DNA from: Verrucomicrobiota bacterium
GTDB lineage: Bacteria > Verrucomicrobiota > Verrucomicrobiia > Limisphaerales > JADLHS01
Reading direction: 5' to 3'
Assembly (NCBI GenBank): GCA_013140495.1
Contig: JABFSR010000073.1
Location: 1 to 55,133, forward strand
Length of the DNA stretch: 55,133 bases
Part shown: positions 46,330 through 55,133 of the stretch, in pieces
Layout of the letters: every line of letters starts with the position of its first letter
Position numbering within the stretch: position 1 is the first letter of the stretch
Program-made: the position numbers and the translations under genes
Notes under the pieces: model-generated
Databases searched by the model: none
What the model saw: only the letters and a program-made list of their open reading frames with translations
Told to the model about the DNA's origin: nothing

Positions 46330-49275
46330 TTACTTGGTCGTGCTGGCAAACTTGTAGGTGCCCGCTCCAACCCTGAGGACGGCGTGATCGCCCTCGAAGC
46401 GTACGAGGTCGACACCCTTCGCCTTTGTCAGGGCTTTGCCACTTTCAGAAATCTGAGCTGCGTCCGCTGCTGGGAGGAAAACCGTTGCGGCGGTGTTCGC
46501 CGGAATCGTCGCTTCCAACTCGAAGCGTGAGGGGGTACGACGCCAACTGCTGACAATCCTGCCATTGATGGAATCGTAATGTGCCTTTACCCAATCAATC
46601 GGTGTCTGTTCCGGGTTGCTGCCAGGAGTAGGCGGATTGGGCCGGATGATGATTTGCTTGAAGCCGGGGCCGTCGGTATCAATGCCAGCCAGGGTGCGGA
46701 ATCCCCACTCCATCACCGCGCCGAACGAGTAATGGCTGAAGCTGTTCATCGAGGCGTTCTGCTTTCCGTCTGCGCCATTGAATCCAAACTCCTTCGTATA
46801 GCTATCCCACCGTTCCCACACACTCGTCGCGCCGTTGACGACTTCGTAACCCCAAGACGGGAAGCGGCGGCTCTGGAACAACCGGCAGGCAAGATCGTTT
46901 TGGCCGCTTGCCGAAAGCGCGGGTAACAACGGCTTGGTCCCGAGGAAGCCAGTTGCCATGCGAAAGTCATTCTTCGCGATTCGCTCCGCGAGGTCTTCGG
47001 AAATCCCTATGGACGATGCCCCGGGCAACAGTTTGAACGTCAGCGCCAGGACATGTGCGGTCTGTGTGTTCACCTTCAACGTTCCATCGGGATTCTGGTA
47101 ATCCTTGGCGAACTGAGTCGCGATATTGGCAGAAAGAGCCACGTATTCATCCGTCTCCTTCTGTTTTCCCAGCGCACGGGCCATTTGGAACATCAAATCC
47201 GCATCGTGTTTGAAATACGCCGCGTCAACGAATTCTATCGGGGTCGGTTCATTCACGTTGAGCCAGTCGCCCCAGGTATTCCCGTCCTTGCCGCCGCGGA
47301 AATCCTTGGCGCGTTGTTTCCGCCAGTTCATAAAGCGCGTCATGGAATCCCAATTCTTTTCGATCAACCGCTTGTCGCCATAGACCTGCCAGATCGTGTA
47401 GGGACAGATGATGCCGGCATCGGTCCATGCCGTTCCCCACGTCTGATCCTTGGCACCGTGCCCCATTGGATACGGGCAATAATCTGGGTAGGGCCCAAAC
47501 TCGCGTTGAGCTTCAACGAGGTCATCCAGCCACTTGGTGAAGAACGCCGCGACATCGGCGTTGTAGCTGGCGGTGCGGACGTACACCTGCGCGTCGCCCA
47601 TCCAGCCCAGTCGTTCATCCCGCTGCGGACAATCTGTGGGCATCTCGATAAAGTTCGCGCGCTGTGTCCATTGAGTATTCTTCCAGAACTTTGTCATCAC
47701 TTCATCCGAGCATGCTAACTCCCCTGCCAGCGGTGTGTCGTTGTGCAGAACCAGTCCGGTTACGGTGTCGAGCGATGGTCTGGCGGGGAGGCCGGAAACC
47801 TCCACGAACTGAAAACCGTGGTACGTGAATCGGGGCGACCAGATTTCCCCGTCCCTGTCTCCGGACAACGTGTAGAAATCAGTGGCGCGCGCTTTGCGCA
47901 GGTTCTCCGTCATCAGTCGCCCGTCCGGATGCAGCATTTCACCGTATCTGATTTGCAATCTTGTTCCCGCCGGGCCTTTGACTCTCAGTCGGATGATGCC
48001 TGCGAAGTTTTGGCCAAGGTCGAAGATGTAAACGCCGGGCTTGGGCTCGGTGATTCGCTGTGTTTTGAGTTCCTGCGTGATGCGAATGGGTTGGGCGGCG
48101 TAGGCTTGGAGTTTGGGCGGTCGTTGGAAACCCGATTCAACCTCACGCGAACCTCGATTGTCAGAAAATACTGCTTTGGTGCTCCCATTGTCCCCGGCGC
48201 GGATGGCGGATTCCCATTTCCATTCGGGCGATGGTCCGCGAGCGTGGCGCGGGCTCGACTTAGGCACGCACCAATTGGCGTCGTGGCGCTGAGCTTCAAA
48301 CGCCTCGCCCATGATCATGTCTGCTTCGCGAAATGGTCCGTCACTGCTTACCTGCCAGGAGTTGTCAGTGATAATGGTTTCTCGAGAGCCGTCGGTGTAT
48401 TCGATTTCCAGCTGGGCGAGAAATGCCGGAGTCTTGCCATAGAAGTAACGCCCCACTCTGTTTGGTCCGTAGCCAACAAGCAAACCGTAGCCGACATAAC
48501 CGGCATACCAGCCGTCCGCGACGACGGCGCCGATAAAGTTGTCGCCGCTTTGCAACAGGCTAGTGACATCGTGCGTGCGGTAGTAAGCCCGTTTCTCATA
48601 GTCTGCCCAACCCGATTCGAAGAATGAATCGGTGATCGGCTGGCCGTTTAGATGCATATCAACCAAACCCAACGCCGACGCATAAAGGGTTGCTCGCTTC
48701 ACAGACTTTGTGGTGGTGAATTCCTTGCGATAATGCCTTGCCGGCGGCAGAAAGAGGGACGTGCGGTTCGTGTGCAACGGCGCGTTGTCGCGATAGGAAA
48801 TCCATTCTGCCTTCCAGTCTCTGGGGGTGAGCAAGCCCATGGTCCAGTGTGCGTTTTCACTCCAGCGGGAAGCTTTGCCGTTTTCGTCCCAGACCTGCAC
48901 TTTCCAGAAGCATGGTTGCCCGGAAGTGAGCGGTTTGCCGGCGTAGGTGATTTGCGCATTCGCATTGCTGGCAACCTTGCCCGAATCCCAAAGGTCGCCT
49001 TCGTTGCGTGTCAACTGTTGGGCCGAGCCAGCCACGAGGATGCGATATGCTGTCTGCTTGGCACCGCGATCGTTCGATGCAAGCTGCCATTGCAAACGCG
49101 GCTGGGAGGAATCCAGTCCAAGAGGATTGCTGAGGTATTCTGTTCTGAGCGTTGTTGGTTTGAGGGCGGCCGACGAGCTTGCCACCATCCCATTCCCAAC
49201 GAGTGCCAACAGGGCCATGAATTTGAGAAACGCGTAACCGTGCTGCTTTCTTTGATTGTTCATTTTGAAATTCAT
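46330..49275 (-). CDS. Alpha-L-rhamnosidase, GH78 family
   Basis: About 981 residues from ATG 49275 (the frame opens at 49323; ATG 49263 is another option). A signal peptide (FLKFMALLALVGNGMVASSSA) is followed by the accessory N-terminal domain (TLRTEYLSNPLGLDSSQPRLQW), a lectin-like domain, the catalytic alpha6/alpha6 barrel and a C-terminal beta domain. The barrel shows MPTDCPQRDERLGWMGDAQVY, carrying the acidic residues used for catalysis in GH78, and SHYSFGAVMEWGFRTLAGI at its end. It should release L-rhamnose from glycosides outside the cell. It lies 80 bases after rhamnulokinase, pointing to a rhamnose-use cluster. Confidence 0.92.
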   Translation of the reverse strand: MNFKMNNQRKQHGYAFLKFMALLALVGNGMVASSSAALKPTTLRTEYLSNPLGLDSSQPRLQWQLASNDRGAKQTAYRILVAGSAQQLTRNEGDLWDSGKVASNANAQITYAGKPLTSGQPCFWKVQVWDENGKASRWSENAHWTMGLLTPRDWKAEWISYRDNAPLHTNRTSLFLPPARHYRKEFTTTKSVKRATLYASALGLVDMHLNGQPITDSFFESGWADYEKRAYYRTHDVTSLLQSGDNFIGAVVADGWYAGYVGYGLLVGYGPNRVGRYFYGKTPAFLAQLEIEYTDGSRETIITDNSWQVSSDGPFREADMIMGEAFEAQRHDANWCVPKSSPRHARGPSPEWKWESAIRAGDNGSTKAVFSDNRGSREVESGFQRPPKLQAYAAQPIRITQELKTQRITEPKPGVYIFDLGQNFAGIIRLRVKGPAGTRLQIRYGEMLHPDGRLMTENLRKARATDFYTLSGDRDGEIWSPRFTYHGFQFVEVSGLPARPSLDTVTGLVLHNDTPLAGELACSDEVMTKFWKNTQWTQRANFIEMPTDCPQRDERLGWMGDAQVYVRTASYNADVAAFFTKWLDDLVEAQREFGPYPDYCPYPMGHGAKDQTWGTAWTDAGIICPYTIWQVYGDKRLIEKNWDSMTRFMNWRKQRAKDFRGGKDGNTWGDWLNVNEPTPIEFVDAAYFKHDADLMFQMARALGKQKETDEYVALSANIATQFAKDYQNPDGTLKVNTQTAHVLALTFKLLPGASSIGISEDLAERIAKNDFRMATGFLGTKPLLPALSASGQNDLACRLFQSRRFPSWGYEVVNGATSVWERWDSYTKEFGFNGADGKQNASMNSFSHYSFGAVMEWGFRTLAGIDTDGPGFKQIIIRPNPPTPGSNPEQTPIDWVKAHYDSINGRIVSSWRRTPSRFELEATIPANTAATVFLPAADAAQISESGKALTKAKGVDLVRFEGDHAVLRVGAGTYKFASTTK

Positions 49276-49355
49276 CCCGCGTGTGGCTGGCGCAACCACC
49301 GCTCTGACGCAAGTGTGTGGCATGTTTTATCCAGCCGATTATTTCTGTTCAAATT

Positions 49356-50831
49356 CTAGTTCTTCAACTTTGCGAATCGATCTGCGGCTTCATTCCACGC
49401 CGCCGGTTCATAACGTCGCACCTGGCTTGATGCGCGTACCACCTCACGCATTTCGGCAAGTGATCCGAGTTCCCCATCTGCCCGGATCTGAGTGAGCAGG
49501 TTACCCATGGCCGTCGCCTCAACCGGGCCGGTGATGACCGGGCGCTGGCAGGCGTCCGCAGTAAACTGATTCAATAACTGACTCTGCGAACCGCCGCCGA
49601 CGATGTGGATGACTTCAATTTGTTCACCCGTCAATTCTTCGAGCGAACCAAGCACCTCACGATACTTGAGTGCCAGGCTCTCGTAAGCACACCGTACCAG
49701 TTCCGCCTCAGTCTTCGGTACAGGCTGTTTCGTTTCGCGGCAGAACTCCTGGATTGCCTTGGGCATGTCTGGCGGGTTTAGAAAGCGTGGATCGTTGAGG
49801 TTGACGATCGAGCGTAGGGGTCTGGCCTTGCCCGCCATCGCGGCGAGTTGCGCATAATCGTATTTTCTGCCTGCCGCATCGAACGATCGTTTGCACTGCT
49901 GCACAAGCCATAGGCCCATGATGTTTTTTAGCAGGCGATACGTGCCGTCAATGCCGCCCTCGTTGGTCATGTTCAATTCTAACGCGCGCGGAGACAGCGC
50001 AGCCTTCTGGACTTCCACGCCCATCAGCGACCACGTGCCGGAGCTGATGTAAGCCCAGTTGGCTTTGCCAGTGTTCGCGGTGGGCACTCCCGCGACCGCA
50101 GAAGCGGTGTCGTGTGTGGGTGGCGCAACGACCTTGACGCCGGCGAGGCCGGTTCGGTCAGCAATGGATTTGCGAAGCGCGCCCAGCGTCGTGCCCGGAG
50201 AAACAATCTTGGGCAGGAAATGCGTAGGCAGTCCTAGTTTCTTGAGCAGCGGCAACGACCAGTTGCGTTTGAGCGGATGGACAAACTGGGAAGTGGTGGC
50301 AATCGTAAACTCGACTTTCTTCGCGCCGCACATCGCCCAATGCAGGAAGTCCGGCATGAACAGCATCGTGTCTGCTGCGTCGAGGATGGCGGGCGAATGT
50401 TCCTTCCATGCCAGCAACTGGTAGAGGGAATTGAACTGCATGAATTGAATGCCTGACTGCGCAAAGATTTCAGCACGCGGAACCTTTTTGAATGTCCGCT
50501 CCAACGCGCCGTTCGTGCGCGCGTCTCGATAGTGGTATGGCTGCCCGATGATTTCGTCCTGCTTGTTGAGCATAACAAAGTCCACGCCCCATGTATCTGC
50601 GCCGACGGAGACAACCTGTTTACCAAACTTCTTGCCGGCGAGCGTGAGGCCATTCTGGATTTCCGCCCAGAGTCGCAGCACGTCCCAGCGGATGCTTTCG
50701 CCCAATGCGACCGCGCCATTGGGGAAGCGGTTGATTTCTTCGAGCCGAAGCTTTCTGCCATTCCAGATGCCGGCCATGACTCGTCCGCTCTCCGCGCCGA
50801 GATCCACAGCGAGATAAACTTTGTGTGCCAT
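49356..50831 (-). CDS. rhaB: Rhamnulokinase
   Basis: 491 residues from ATG 50831 (MAHKVYLAVDLGAESGR), the normal length. FGGY-kinase features: the ATP-binding AVDLGAESGRVMAG, VGADTWGVDFVML, the substrate-domain SSGTWSLMGVE, and VGGGSQSQLLNQFTADACQRPV near the C-terminus, with GPVEATAMGNLL. It phosphorylates L-rhamnulose. The same frame runs far upstream, but that part overlaps the GH3 gene and is not coding. L-rhamnose isomerase and rhamnulose-1-phosphate aldolase are not in the window. Confidence 0.92.
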   Translation of the reverse strand: MAHKVYLAVDLGAESGRVMAGIWNGRKLRLEEINRFPNGAVALGESIRWDVLRLWAEIQNGLTLAGKKFGKQVVSVGADTWGVDFVMLNKQDEIIGQPYHYRDARTNGALERTFKKVPRAEIFAQSGIQFMQFNSLYQLLAWKEHSPAILDAADTMLFMPDFLHWAMCGAKKVEFTIATTSQFVHPLKRNWSLPLLKKLGLPTHFLPKIVSPGTTLGALRKSIADRTGLAGVKVVAPPTHDTASAVAGVPTANTGKANWAYISSGTWSLMGVEVQKAALSPRALELNMTNEGGIDGTYRLLKNIMGLWLVQQCKRSFDAAGRKYDYAQLAAMAGKARPLRSIVNLNDPRFLNPPDMPKAIQEFCRETKQPVPKTEAELVRCAYESLALKYREVLGSLEELTGEQIEVIHIVGGGSQSQLLNQFTADACQRPVITGPVEATAMGNLLTQIRADGELGSLAEMREVVRASSQVRRYEPAAWNEAADRFAKLKN

Positions 50832-50905
50832 AGACTTGTCTGCCACCGAAGGTAGGCAATAGCGGTGGAAAAGAAAAGGCCCGGTGCGCGCCGAGGCGAT
50901 TCCAA

Positions 50906-52507
50906 TTATCTCAACGTCGCGGTGCTGAACATTGACGACGGCTGGCTGGGAGAGTGAGGCGTTCCGGATAATTTGTTTCGCAGAAATTGCTGTGCCCAAT
51001 CGGTGCGGTGAGAGAGAAAGGTCGTCTTTACGTCGCCCAATCGTTTTCCGTGCGTAACTTCGTGGCGGAGAAAAACCTCGTGCGCCCCCGATCCGATGGT
51101 GCACGCCTGCAGAGCGTCTAGTTGCCCTAGCTGGCGGCAATACTCGTAATTTGGGTTTAGCCGCAGTTGGGCTTCCATTGGTTTCGCCCAAGCGGACAGG
51201 TCGCCATCGCCTTCCAAGAAAAGCGTGTAACGCCAGCCGTGATCGACGGCTTCTGGAGCGAGCAATACGAAACGCGGTTTTTGCTGGAGTGTAGCTGCGA
51301 CGAGTTGGATTGCACCGGCAACAAACGTTTCCGAGAGCTTTTCGCCGCACAAGTTGCTGACGTTGCCCGCGCGTCCCAGGAAGCGGAGTGAAGGTGTCGC
51401 GCCCACGAACCCAGTCACGCGTACCAAGTCGCCCAGTCGGTAGCGCCACAATCCGCCGCTCGTCGTCACGATCACTTCGTAGGTTTCGTCTGCGCACAAC
51501 TCATGAGCGAGCCGGATGCGCCCGGCTTCGTCAACGAACTCAAAGAAGTGCGATCGCACCGCTAACGGGTGTTGTCCCGCGAATGGAATCGTGACAAAGG
51601 CTTCGGTGGCGAGCAGGCCTTTGGTTTGCATGGTGGTGTTGGGAAAACGGCGGTGCAGATCGTTCAGCGCTAATTCAGCATGTGCGTCGCCCCAGCAACT
51701 GATGACGCGCAAGTTCGGCCAGAGGGTTTCGGGTTGTTGCGGGTCGGCCCGTTCCAATTGCCGCGCGTTTGGCAATCCGGCCAGCAATCGCTCCCAATAA
51801 AGCGGTAAGGCATCGAGCAGCAGCGTGAGGAATGATGGATGCCAGACCGAAATCAAACGCAGTTCCCGCTCGCGCAACAGGCAGCGGAGGGTTTCAAGAC
51901 GAAAGGTTTCGACATCGTTGTTACCCGCCAGTCCGCCCGGTGCAACCAATGCCGCCCGTACCAGCCAGCCTTTCGCGCCGCTAAGATAGTTCGCATCGTC
52001 GGCGAAACCGACCGGCACTTGTGACGACTCCGCCACCGCAGGATGTATCGCCGGTGAAATGGACCAATAGGCCGGACCACCGAGGATGCCGGGATGTAGT
52101 CGCGCCAGATCGCAAATCCACGGGCCGATGGCGCAGTCGAAGTTGCGCTGCAATCCAGCGGTGAAGGGAATCAGCTTGTGCGCTTTGGTCGAGCCGCTCG
52201 TCGGAATGAGATGCGTGACCGGTTCAGTGGTGAGCACGCGCGGTTCGCCCTGCTGGATGCGTTTGATCCACGGCTCCAACTGCTCATAGTCCATCAGGGG
52301 GACGCGGCGCGCGAACTCCTCGTAGCCGTGCATGGAGGCGAGTTTGTGTTGTCGGGCAAACTCACAATTGGCGTTCCGCCTGAGATGTTCGCGCAGCCAG
52401 ACTTGTTGGGCAGCAGCAGGGTCGTATAACGCGCGACGAAAGCGCCGCCATGCAGGAAGACTCGACGTGGCCCACAGCGAGTTAGCGATGGTGGCGGAGA
52501 GCTTCAT
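50906..52507 (-). CDS. GH3-family acyl-acid amido synthetase-like protein
   Basis: 533 residues of the GH3 family, first known in plants as adenylating enzymes that join an acyl acid to an amino acid. The nucleotide-binding signature is PTSGSTKAHKLIPFTAGLQ, and GLWRYRLGDLVRVTGF is the other GH3-specific motif, followed by LRFLGRAGNVSNLCGEKLSE. The C-terminal part is shorter than in plants. It overlaps the upstream GNAT gene by 26 bases and is the last gene of a four-gene operon with a radical SAM protein. A role in activating an unusual carboxylic acid for amide formation is likely; the acid is unknown. Confidence 0.85.
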   Translation of the reverse strand: MKLSATIANSLWATSSLPAWRRFRRALYDPAAAQQVWLREHLRRNANCEFARQHKLASMHGYEEFARRVPLMDYEQLEPWIKRIQQGEPRVLTTEPVTHLIPTSGSTKAHKLIPFTAGLQRNFDCAIGPWICDLARLHPGILGGPAYWSISPAIHPAVAESSQVPVGFADDANYLSGAKGWLVRAALVAPGGLAGNNDVETFRLETLRCLLRERELRLISVWHPSFLTLLLDALPLYWERLLAGLPNARQLERADPQQPETLWPNLRVISCWGDAHAELALNDLHRRFPNTTMQTKGLLATEAFVTIPFAGQHPLAVRSHFFEFVDEAGRIRLAHELCADETYEVIVTTSGGLWRYRLGDLVRVTGFVGATPSLRFLGRAGNVSNLCGEKLSETFVAGAIQLVAATLQQKPRFVLLAPEAVDHGWRYTLFLEGDGDLSAWAKPMEAQLRLNPNYEYCRQLGQLDALQACTIGSGAHEVFLRHEVTHGKRLGDVKTTFLSHRTDWAQQFLRNKLSGTPHSPSQPSSMFSTATLR

Positions 52508-53225
52508 CAGATTTCGGTGCGACCATGCGACGCCCGGCGGCGGTCAGGTTTTCGTCGGTGAGTTCGGTGAGGCAAACCAGTTCGTCACCGCGCGTGTGGC
52601 CCGGATTTTGTCCCACGAAGAACACGATGTGCGGATCCGCAACGCGTCCGGCTGGAATCTTTTTCAACTCACCCTGTAATCGTTGCGGGTAGGGAAAGCG
52701 TACGACGCCCGTTCGCGGATCGTATTGCTCACCGAATCGCTCCGTCGCGAGATGATCGCGCACTCGCCGGAGATCGGCCGGCGCTGGCGTACCGTGGCGC
52801 GGAAAGAATTCGCGCCAGAACACTGGCAGAAAACGATACGTGCGAAAGCCAGACGTGAGCAGCAGCCAATAGTATTTCCCATGCGGATAACGCTCGCGCA
52901 GTTGATTGACCGCCGTGATCCAGCCGCGTGCCAGGGCCGTCGAACCCCACGCCTCCGGCGCAACAATCGTATCGCCGGAATACACCACACTCACCGGCGC
53001 ACCGGCGAAGGATGATTCGTAAACATGCAACGTGGAAAACCCCACGAGCCGTTCCTCACGGTGAATGAGCACGACCCAGTTCTTTTCAGTCAGGTCGCGG
53101 GTGAACTGTCCGCGCGTCACCCCGTCGAAGTGCGCGGACAGGAGTTGAAACATTTCCTTCTTCTGAGCTGAGGATAGTTCAACGCGGGACACTATGGTGA
53201 ATGAATTTGTCTCGGGCGTTGTCAT
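52482..53225 (-). CDS. GNAT-like N-acyltransferase of unknown substrate
   Basis: 247 residues. The fold is suggested by LTEKNWVVLIHREERLVGFSTLHVYE, VVYSGDTIVAPEAWGSTALARGW and YPHGKYYWLLLTSGFRTYRFLP, the beta-beta-helix pattern of GNAT proteins; a classical acetyl-CoA Q/R-x-x-G-x-G/A motif is not clear. The C-terminal third (QRLQGELKKIPAGRV) is probably a separate small region. Its start overlaps the stop of the preceding gene by 4 bases and it overlaps the GH3 gene by 26 bases, so translation is coupled. Function unknown; the context points to a joint biosynthetic step. Confidence 0.7.
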   Translation of the reverse strand: MTTPETNSFTIVSRVELSSAQKKEMFQLLSAHFDGVTRGQFTRDLTEKNWVVLIHREERLVGFSTLHVYESSFAGAPVSVVYSGDTIVAPEAWGSTALARGWITAVNQLRERYPHGKYYWLLLTSGFRTYRFLPVFWREFFPRHGTPAPADLRRVRDHLATERFGEQYDPRTGVVRFPYPQRLQGELKKIPAGRVADPHIVFFVGQNPGHTRGDELVCLTELTDENLTAAGRRMVAPKSDEALRHHR

Positions 53226-54388
53226 AACAATGCCACCTCCGGGGCGAGAATCCGCCCGTCAAGTTCCTCTGCCGCGCCGCCGATTCCAGGCCAGCGCACG
53301 ACGTAAAGGCGGCTGCGGTATTCCCGGCAGCGAAATTGTTTCTGAACGATGGCCAGACGCGGATCGTTCGCCGCGAAGCCGAGCGTGAGCAGTTCAATGT
53401 CGCGTAGTTTCGCTGTCGCTTGCAACTTCGCAACCAGCGTTAGCAACGAGACCTTGTCATCAGATGCAACTGCGAGATGTGAAATGAAGGCGTTCAGCAG
53501 TATCGCGCCCACGGCGGGCAGGCGTGGATTGCCGCTAATGCGAGCGAGGAGATTGAGCGCGGGTCGGGTCACCGCCAGCCAAGGCGCGTAGCCGCGAATG
53601 ACGGTTTGTTTGAAGCTGCGCTGATCCCAGAGCGCAGCGGCAACTTGATTATTTCCCTCCGGTCCAGCGTAAAAGTCCTCAGCTCGCAGACCAAGCGGAC
53701 CAAGTGATTGAAGCTGTTCGTTCGTCCAGTGCGGGGCGAGTTGGAGGTGTTGGTTGTGGTGATTGAGCGAGTTGGCCAGTTGCGGAGCGCCGAGCACCGG
53801 CTCGGCTCGCTGCGGGTGGCTGGCAGAACTGGCCGAGGCGGTGCTCGGCGCTCCGATCAGCAATGTCGCGAACTCGCCGACGAACTCGTAGCGCGGCATT
53901 CCACGCACACAGCGCTCCAGAAAACTGCGTGCCCGCAAGTTGTCAGCGGCGATGCTGGTGAAATGGAAATCGGCTGGCGACTCGGTCTGAAGTTCGCGGA
54001 AGAACTCGTAACCCCGCCGCAAAATATCGAATCGTCCGGCAACACTAGCGTCGAGTCGCAGCCCGCCAAGATAGCCGACGCGGCGCGGCTGGCCGTTCAC
54101 GAAGCGCAGGCGGGTTGTGCAACTGCCGACGCAAACGACTCGGTCTGCTTCGCGGGCGACGATGGTTTGTTTCTGTTCACCCGGAACATCGGCGTCGGCG
54201 AAATAATCCGGCTCGCGTTCGAGGGAGAGGGAGATTGCGCCGGGCATCGGGTTCTCGCGAAGCAGTCGCCGGATTTCAAAATCGTCGGCGCGCGTGGCGA
54301 GGGAGAATTGGACTTTAGTGGTGACGCTCGCCCTCACCCCGGCCCTCTCCTGGGGGAGAGGGCGAGCGTTGATCAAATCAGTTTTCAT
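53222..54388 (-). CDS. GNAT-like acyltransferase, possibly two-domain
   Basis: 388 residues. The N-terminal half looks like a GNAT domain (LATRADDFEIRRLLRENPMPG, DRVVCVGSCTTRLRFVNGQPRRVGYLGGLRL), and a second acyltransferase-like region follows (LNAFISHLAVASDDKVSLLTLVAKLQATAK). Two segments look foreign: residues about 7-20 (ARPLPQERAGVRASV) and about 178-203 (GAPSTASASSASHPQRAEPV), both encoded by palindromic repeats. The start overlaps the preceding radical SAM gene by four bases. A simpler start after the first repeat is possible: the first conserved residues begin near TKVQFSLATR. Confidence 0.7.
   Translation of the reverse strand: MKTDLINARPLPQERAGVRASVTTKVQFSLATRADDFEIRRLLRENPMPGAISLSLEREPDYFADADVPGEQKQTIVAREADRVVCVGSCTTRLRFVNGQPRRVGYLGGLRLDASVAGRFDILRRGYEFFRELQTESPADFHFTSIAADNLRARSFLERCVRGMPRYEFVGEFATLLIGAPSTASASSASHPQRAEPVLGAPQLANSLNHHNQHLQLAPHWTNEQLQSLGPLGLRAEDFYAGPEGNNQVAAALWDQRSFKQTVIRGYAPWLAVTRPALNLLARISGNPRLPAVGAILLNAFISHLAVASDDKVSLLTLVAKLQATAKLRDIELLTLGFAANDPRLAIVQKQFRCREYRSRLYVVRWPGIGGAAEELDGRILAPEVALL
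53783..53855. repeat. 16-bp-arm palindrome inside the GNAT gene
   Basis: CGGAGCGCCGAGCACC (53783-53798) and its exact reverse complement (53840-53855) enclose 41 bases. The element is translated in frame as about 25 Ala/Ser/Pro-rich residues in the middle of the acyltransferase. Confidence 0.75.
54324..54369. repeat. 12-bp-arm palindrome at the start of the GNAT gene
   Basis: ACGCTCGCCCTC (54324-54335) and GAGGGCGAGCGT (54358-54369) are exact inverted copies around 22 bases of CCCC/GGGG-rich sequence. It encodes the first residues of the protein and lies directly behind the overlapping start codon, so it may affect translation of the downstream gene. Confidence 0.7.
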
Positions 54389-55133
54389 TCCGCCAAGAGA
54401 ATTTCACCTCGCCACGATTCATCACCGAGTGGGTAGTGGTCGCGCAGGCTCACGTCGTTTCGGTGCAGCGCGTTGATTAAATAAAAATTTCGCCACATGA
54501 ACCAATCGCTCCGGTTCACGTCCGCAAAGCCGCGTTGGGCAATGCTGCGCCACGAATAAAACTCACGCCGAGCCGCGAGGCAGTTTTGCTGGAGCATCTC
54601 TGGTGTCATGCCGTGCGGCTGGAAGGGGATTTTGTTGTAGCTGTATCGCTCGTCGAGCCACCAGTTCTCGTAGAGCAAGCGGCCTTCGTTTTGAAGTCGC
54701 GTGTAAAGCGGCGTGCCGGGGAAAGGCGTGAGATGATTAAACGCCGCAATGTAGAGCGAGTGTTCGCGGGCGAACGCGACGGTCTCGCCGAAGCTATCCG
54801 GTGTGTCGCCATCGTAGCCAAAGACGAACGTGCCATAGACGCGGATGCGATGCTTGCGGAGATTCGCAAGCGCCTGCTCGAATCCGCCGCGCATGGTGTT
54901 GAAGGATTTGTTCATCGCCTTGAGGTTGGCTGGATTCAAACTCTCGAAACCGATGAGCACGCCCTGGCAACCGCTACGCTTGAGTAGTTCGAGAAATTCC
55001 TCGTCGTGCGCGGCGTTGATGGACGACTGGCTGACCCAGCGTATGCCGAGTGGAATCAACGCCCGGAAAAACTCTTTCGCCTCGGCAAGATTCGACGTGA
55101 TGTTGTCGTCCACGAAGAAGAACAGCTTGCGGT
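54385..55133 (-). CDS. Radical SAM protein, N-terminus outside window
   Basis: The visible part reads in frame to the last base. It begins with RKLFFFVDDNIT, the FVDDN motif found after the Fe-S cluster in radical SAM proteins that usually carry an N-terminal B12-binding domain; both the cluster and any cobalamin domain would lie beyond 55133. Then come IRWVSQSSINAAHDEEFLELL, GCQGVLIGFESLNPANLKAMNK, VYGTFVFGYDGDTPDSF and LTPFPGTPLYTRLQNEGRLL, typical of the B12-dependent methyltransferase/oxidoreductase group. It overlaps the next gene by four bases (ATGA), so it is the upstream gene of the visible operon. Confidence 0.85.
   Translation of the reverse strand, partial: RKLFFFVDDNITSNLAEAKEFFRALIPLGIRWVSQSSINAAHDEEFLELLKRSGCQGVLIGFESLNPANLKAMNKSFNTMRGGFEQALANLRKHRIRVYGTFVFGYDGDTPDSFGETVAFAREHSLYIAAFNHLTPFPGTPLYTRLQNEGRLLYENWWLDERYSYNKIPFQPHGMTPEMLQQNCLAARREFYSWRSIAQRGFADVNRSDWFMWRNFYLINALHRNDVSLRDHYPLGDESWRGEILLAE

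Noticed and set aside
50832..51497. Upstream extension of the rhamnulokinase frame (would add over 200 residues)
   Set aside because: It overlaps the GH3 gene on the same strand in another frame, and the family N-terminus AVDLGAESGR begins at the ATG at 50831.

Overview
The window reads as a chromosomal segment of a Verrucomicrobiota bacterium, most likely of the Pedosphaera/Limisphaerales type. This is inferred from gene content: very large secreted proteins built from RCC1, Ig-like and putative-Ig repeats, many ending in the same small beta-rich C-terminal domain; a Pix/Pil-like chemosensory operon with DUF4388 response regulators; an orphan HpnH; and numerous GC-rich palindromic repeats lying between and even inside genes. 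I see no rRNA, tRNA or CRISPR array.

Layout. (1) 1-6018: two secreted proteins, a 5'-truncated RCC1/DUF5011 repeat protein and an exo-endonuclease-phosphatase-fold protein. (2) 6075-8337: signal peptidase I and two unknown membrane proteins. (3) 8344-13375: mutS on the minus strand, with two partial copies of its 3' end further downstream that bracket small unknown genes and a secreted Ig protein. (4) 13721-21250: a 2509-residue secreted protein with 12 putative-Ig repeats, LamG, Ig and PPC-like domains and an embedded lysyl-oxidase domain that keeps its copper and quinone-cofactor residues. (5) 21319-26184: a TPR protein, a small lipoprotein, hpnH and two membrane acyltransferases. (6) 26324-29080: the FtsK DNA translocase. 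(7) 29422-38665: a six-gene chemosensory operon in the order REC-DUF4388, REC-DUF4388, CheY, CheW, MCP, hybrid CheA, preceded by a sigma54-like site; then a flagellin gene with a sigma28-like promoter and a strong terminator. (8) 40012-45409: a DnaK paralogue, a 55-residue membrane protein too short for usual ORF cut-offs, glmS, a GmhB-like phosphatase and a PIN toxin-antitoxin pair. (9) 45563-50831: an SGNH hydrolase, a GH78 alpha-L-rhamnosidase and rhamnulokinase, a rhamnoside-use group. (10) 50906-55133: an overlapping minus-strand operon of a radical SAM enzyme (cut by the window end), two GNAT-like proteins and a GH3-family acyl-amide synthetase, which looks like an uncharacterised biosynthetic pathway.

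The points I rate highest are the lysyl-oxidase module in a giant surface protein, the radical SAM-GNAT-GNAT-GH3 operon, the palindromic and heptamer repeats translated in frame inside MutS (a possible mutator switch), the duplicated mutS 3' ends, and the coupling of a Pix-type operon to a sigma28-type flagellin gene.
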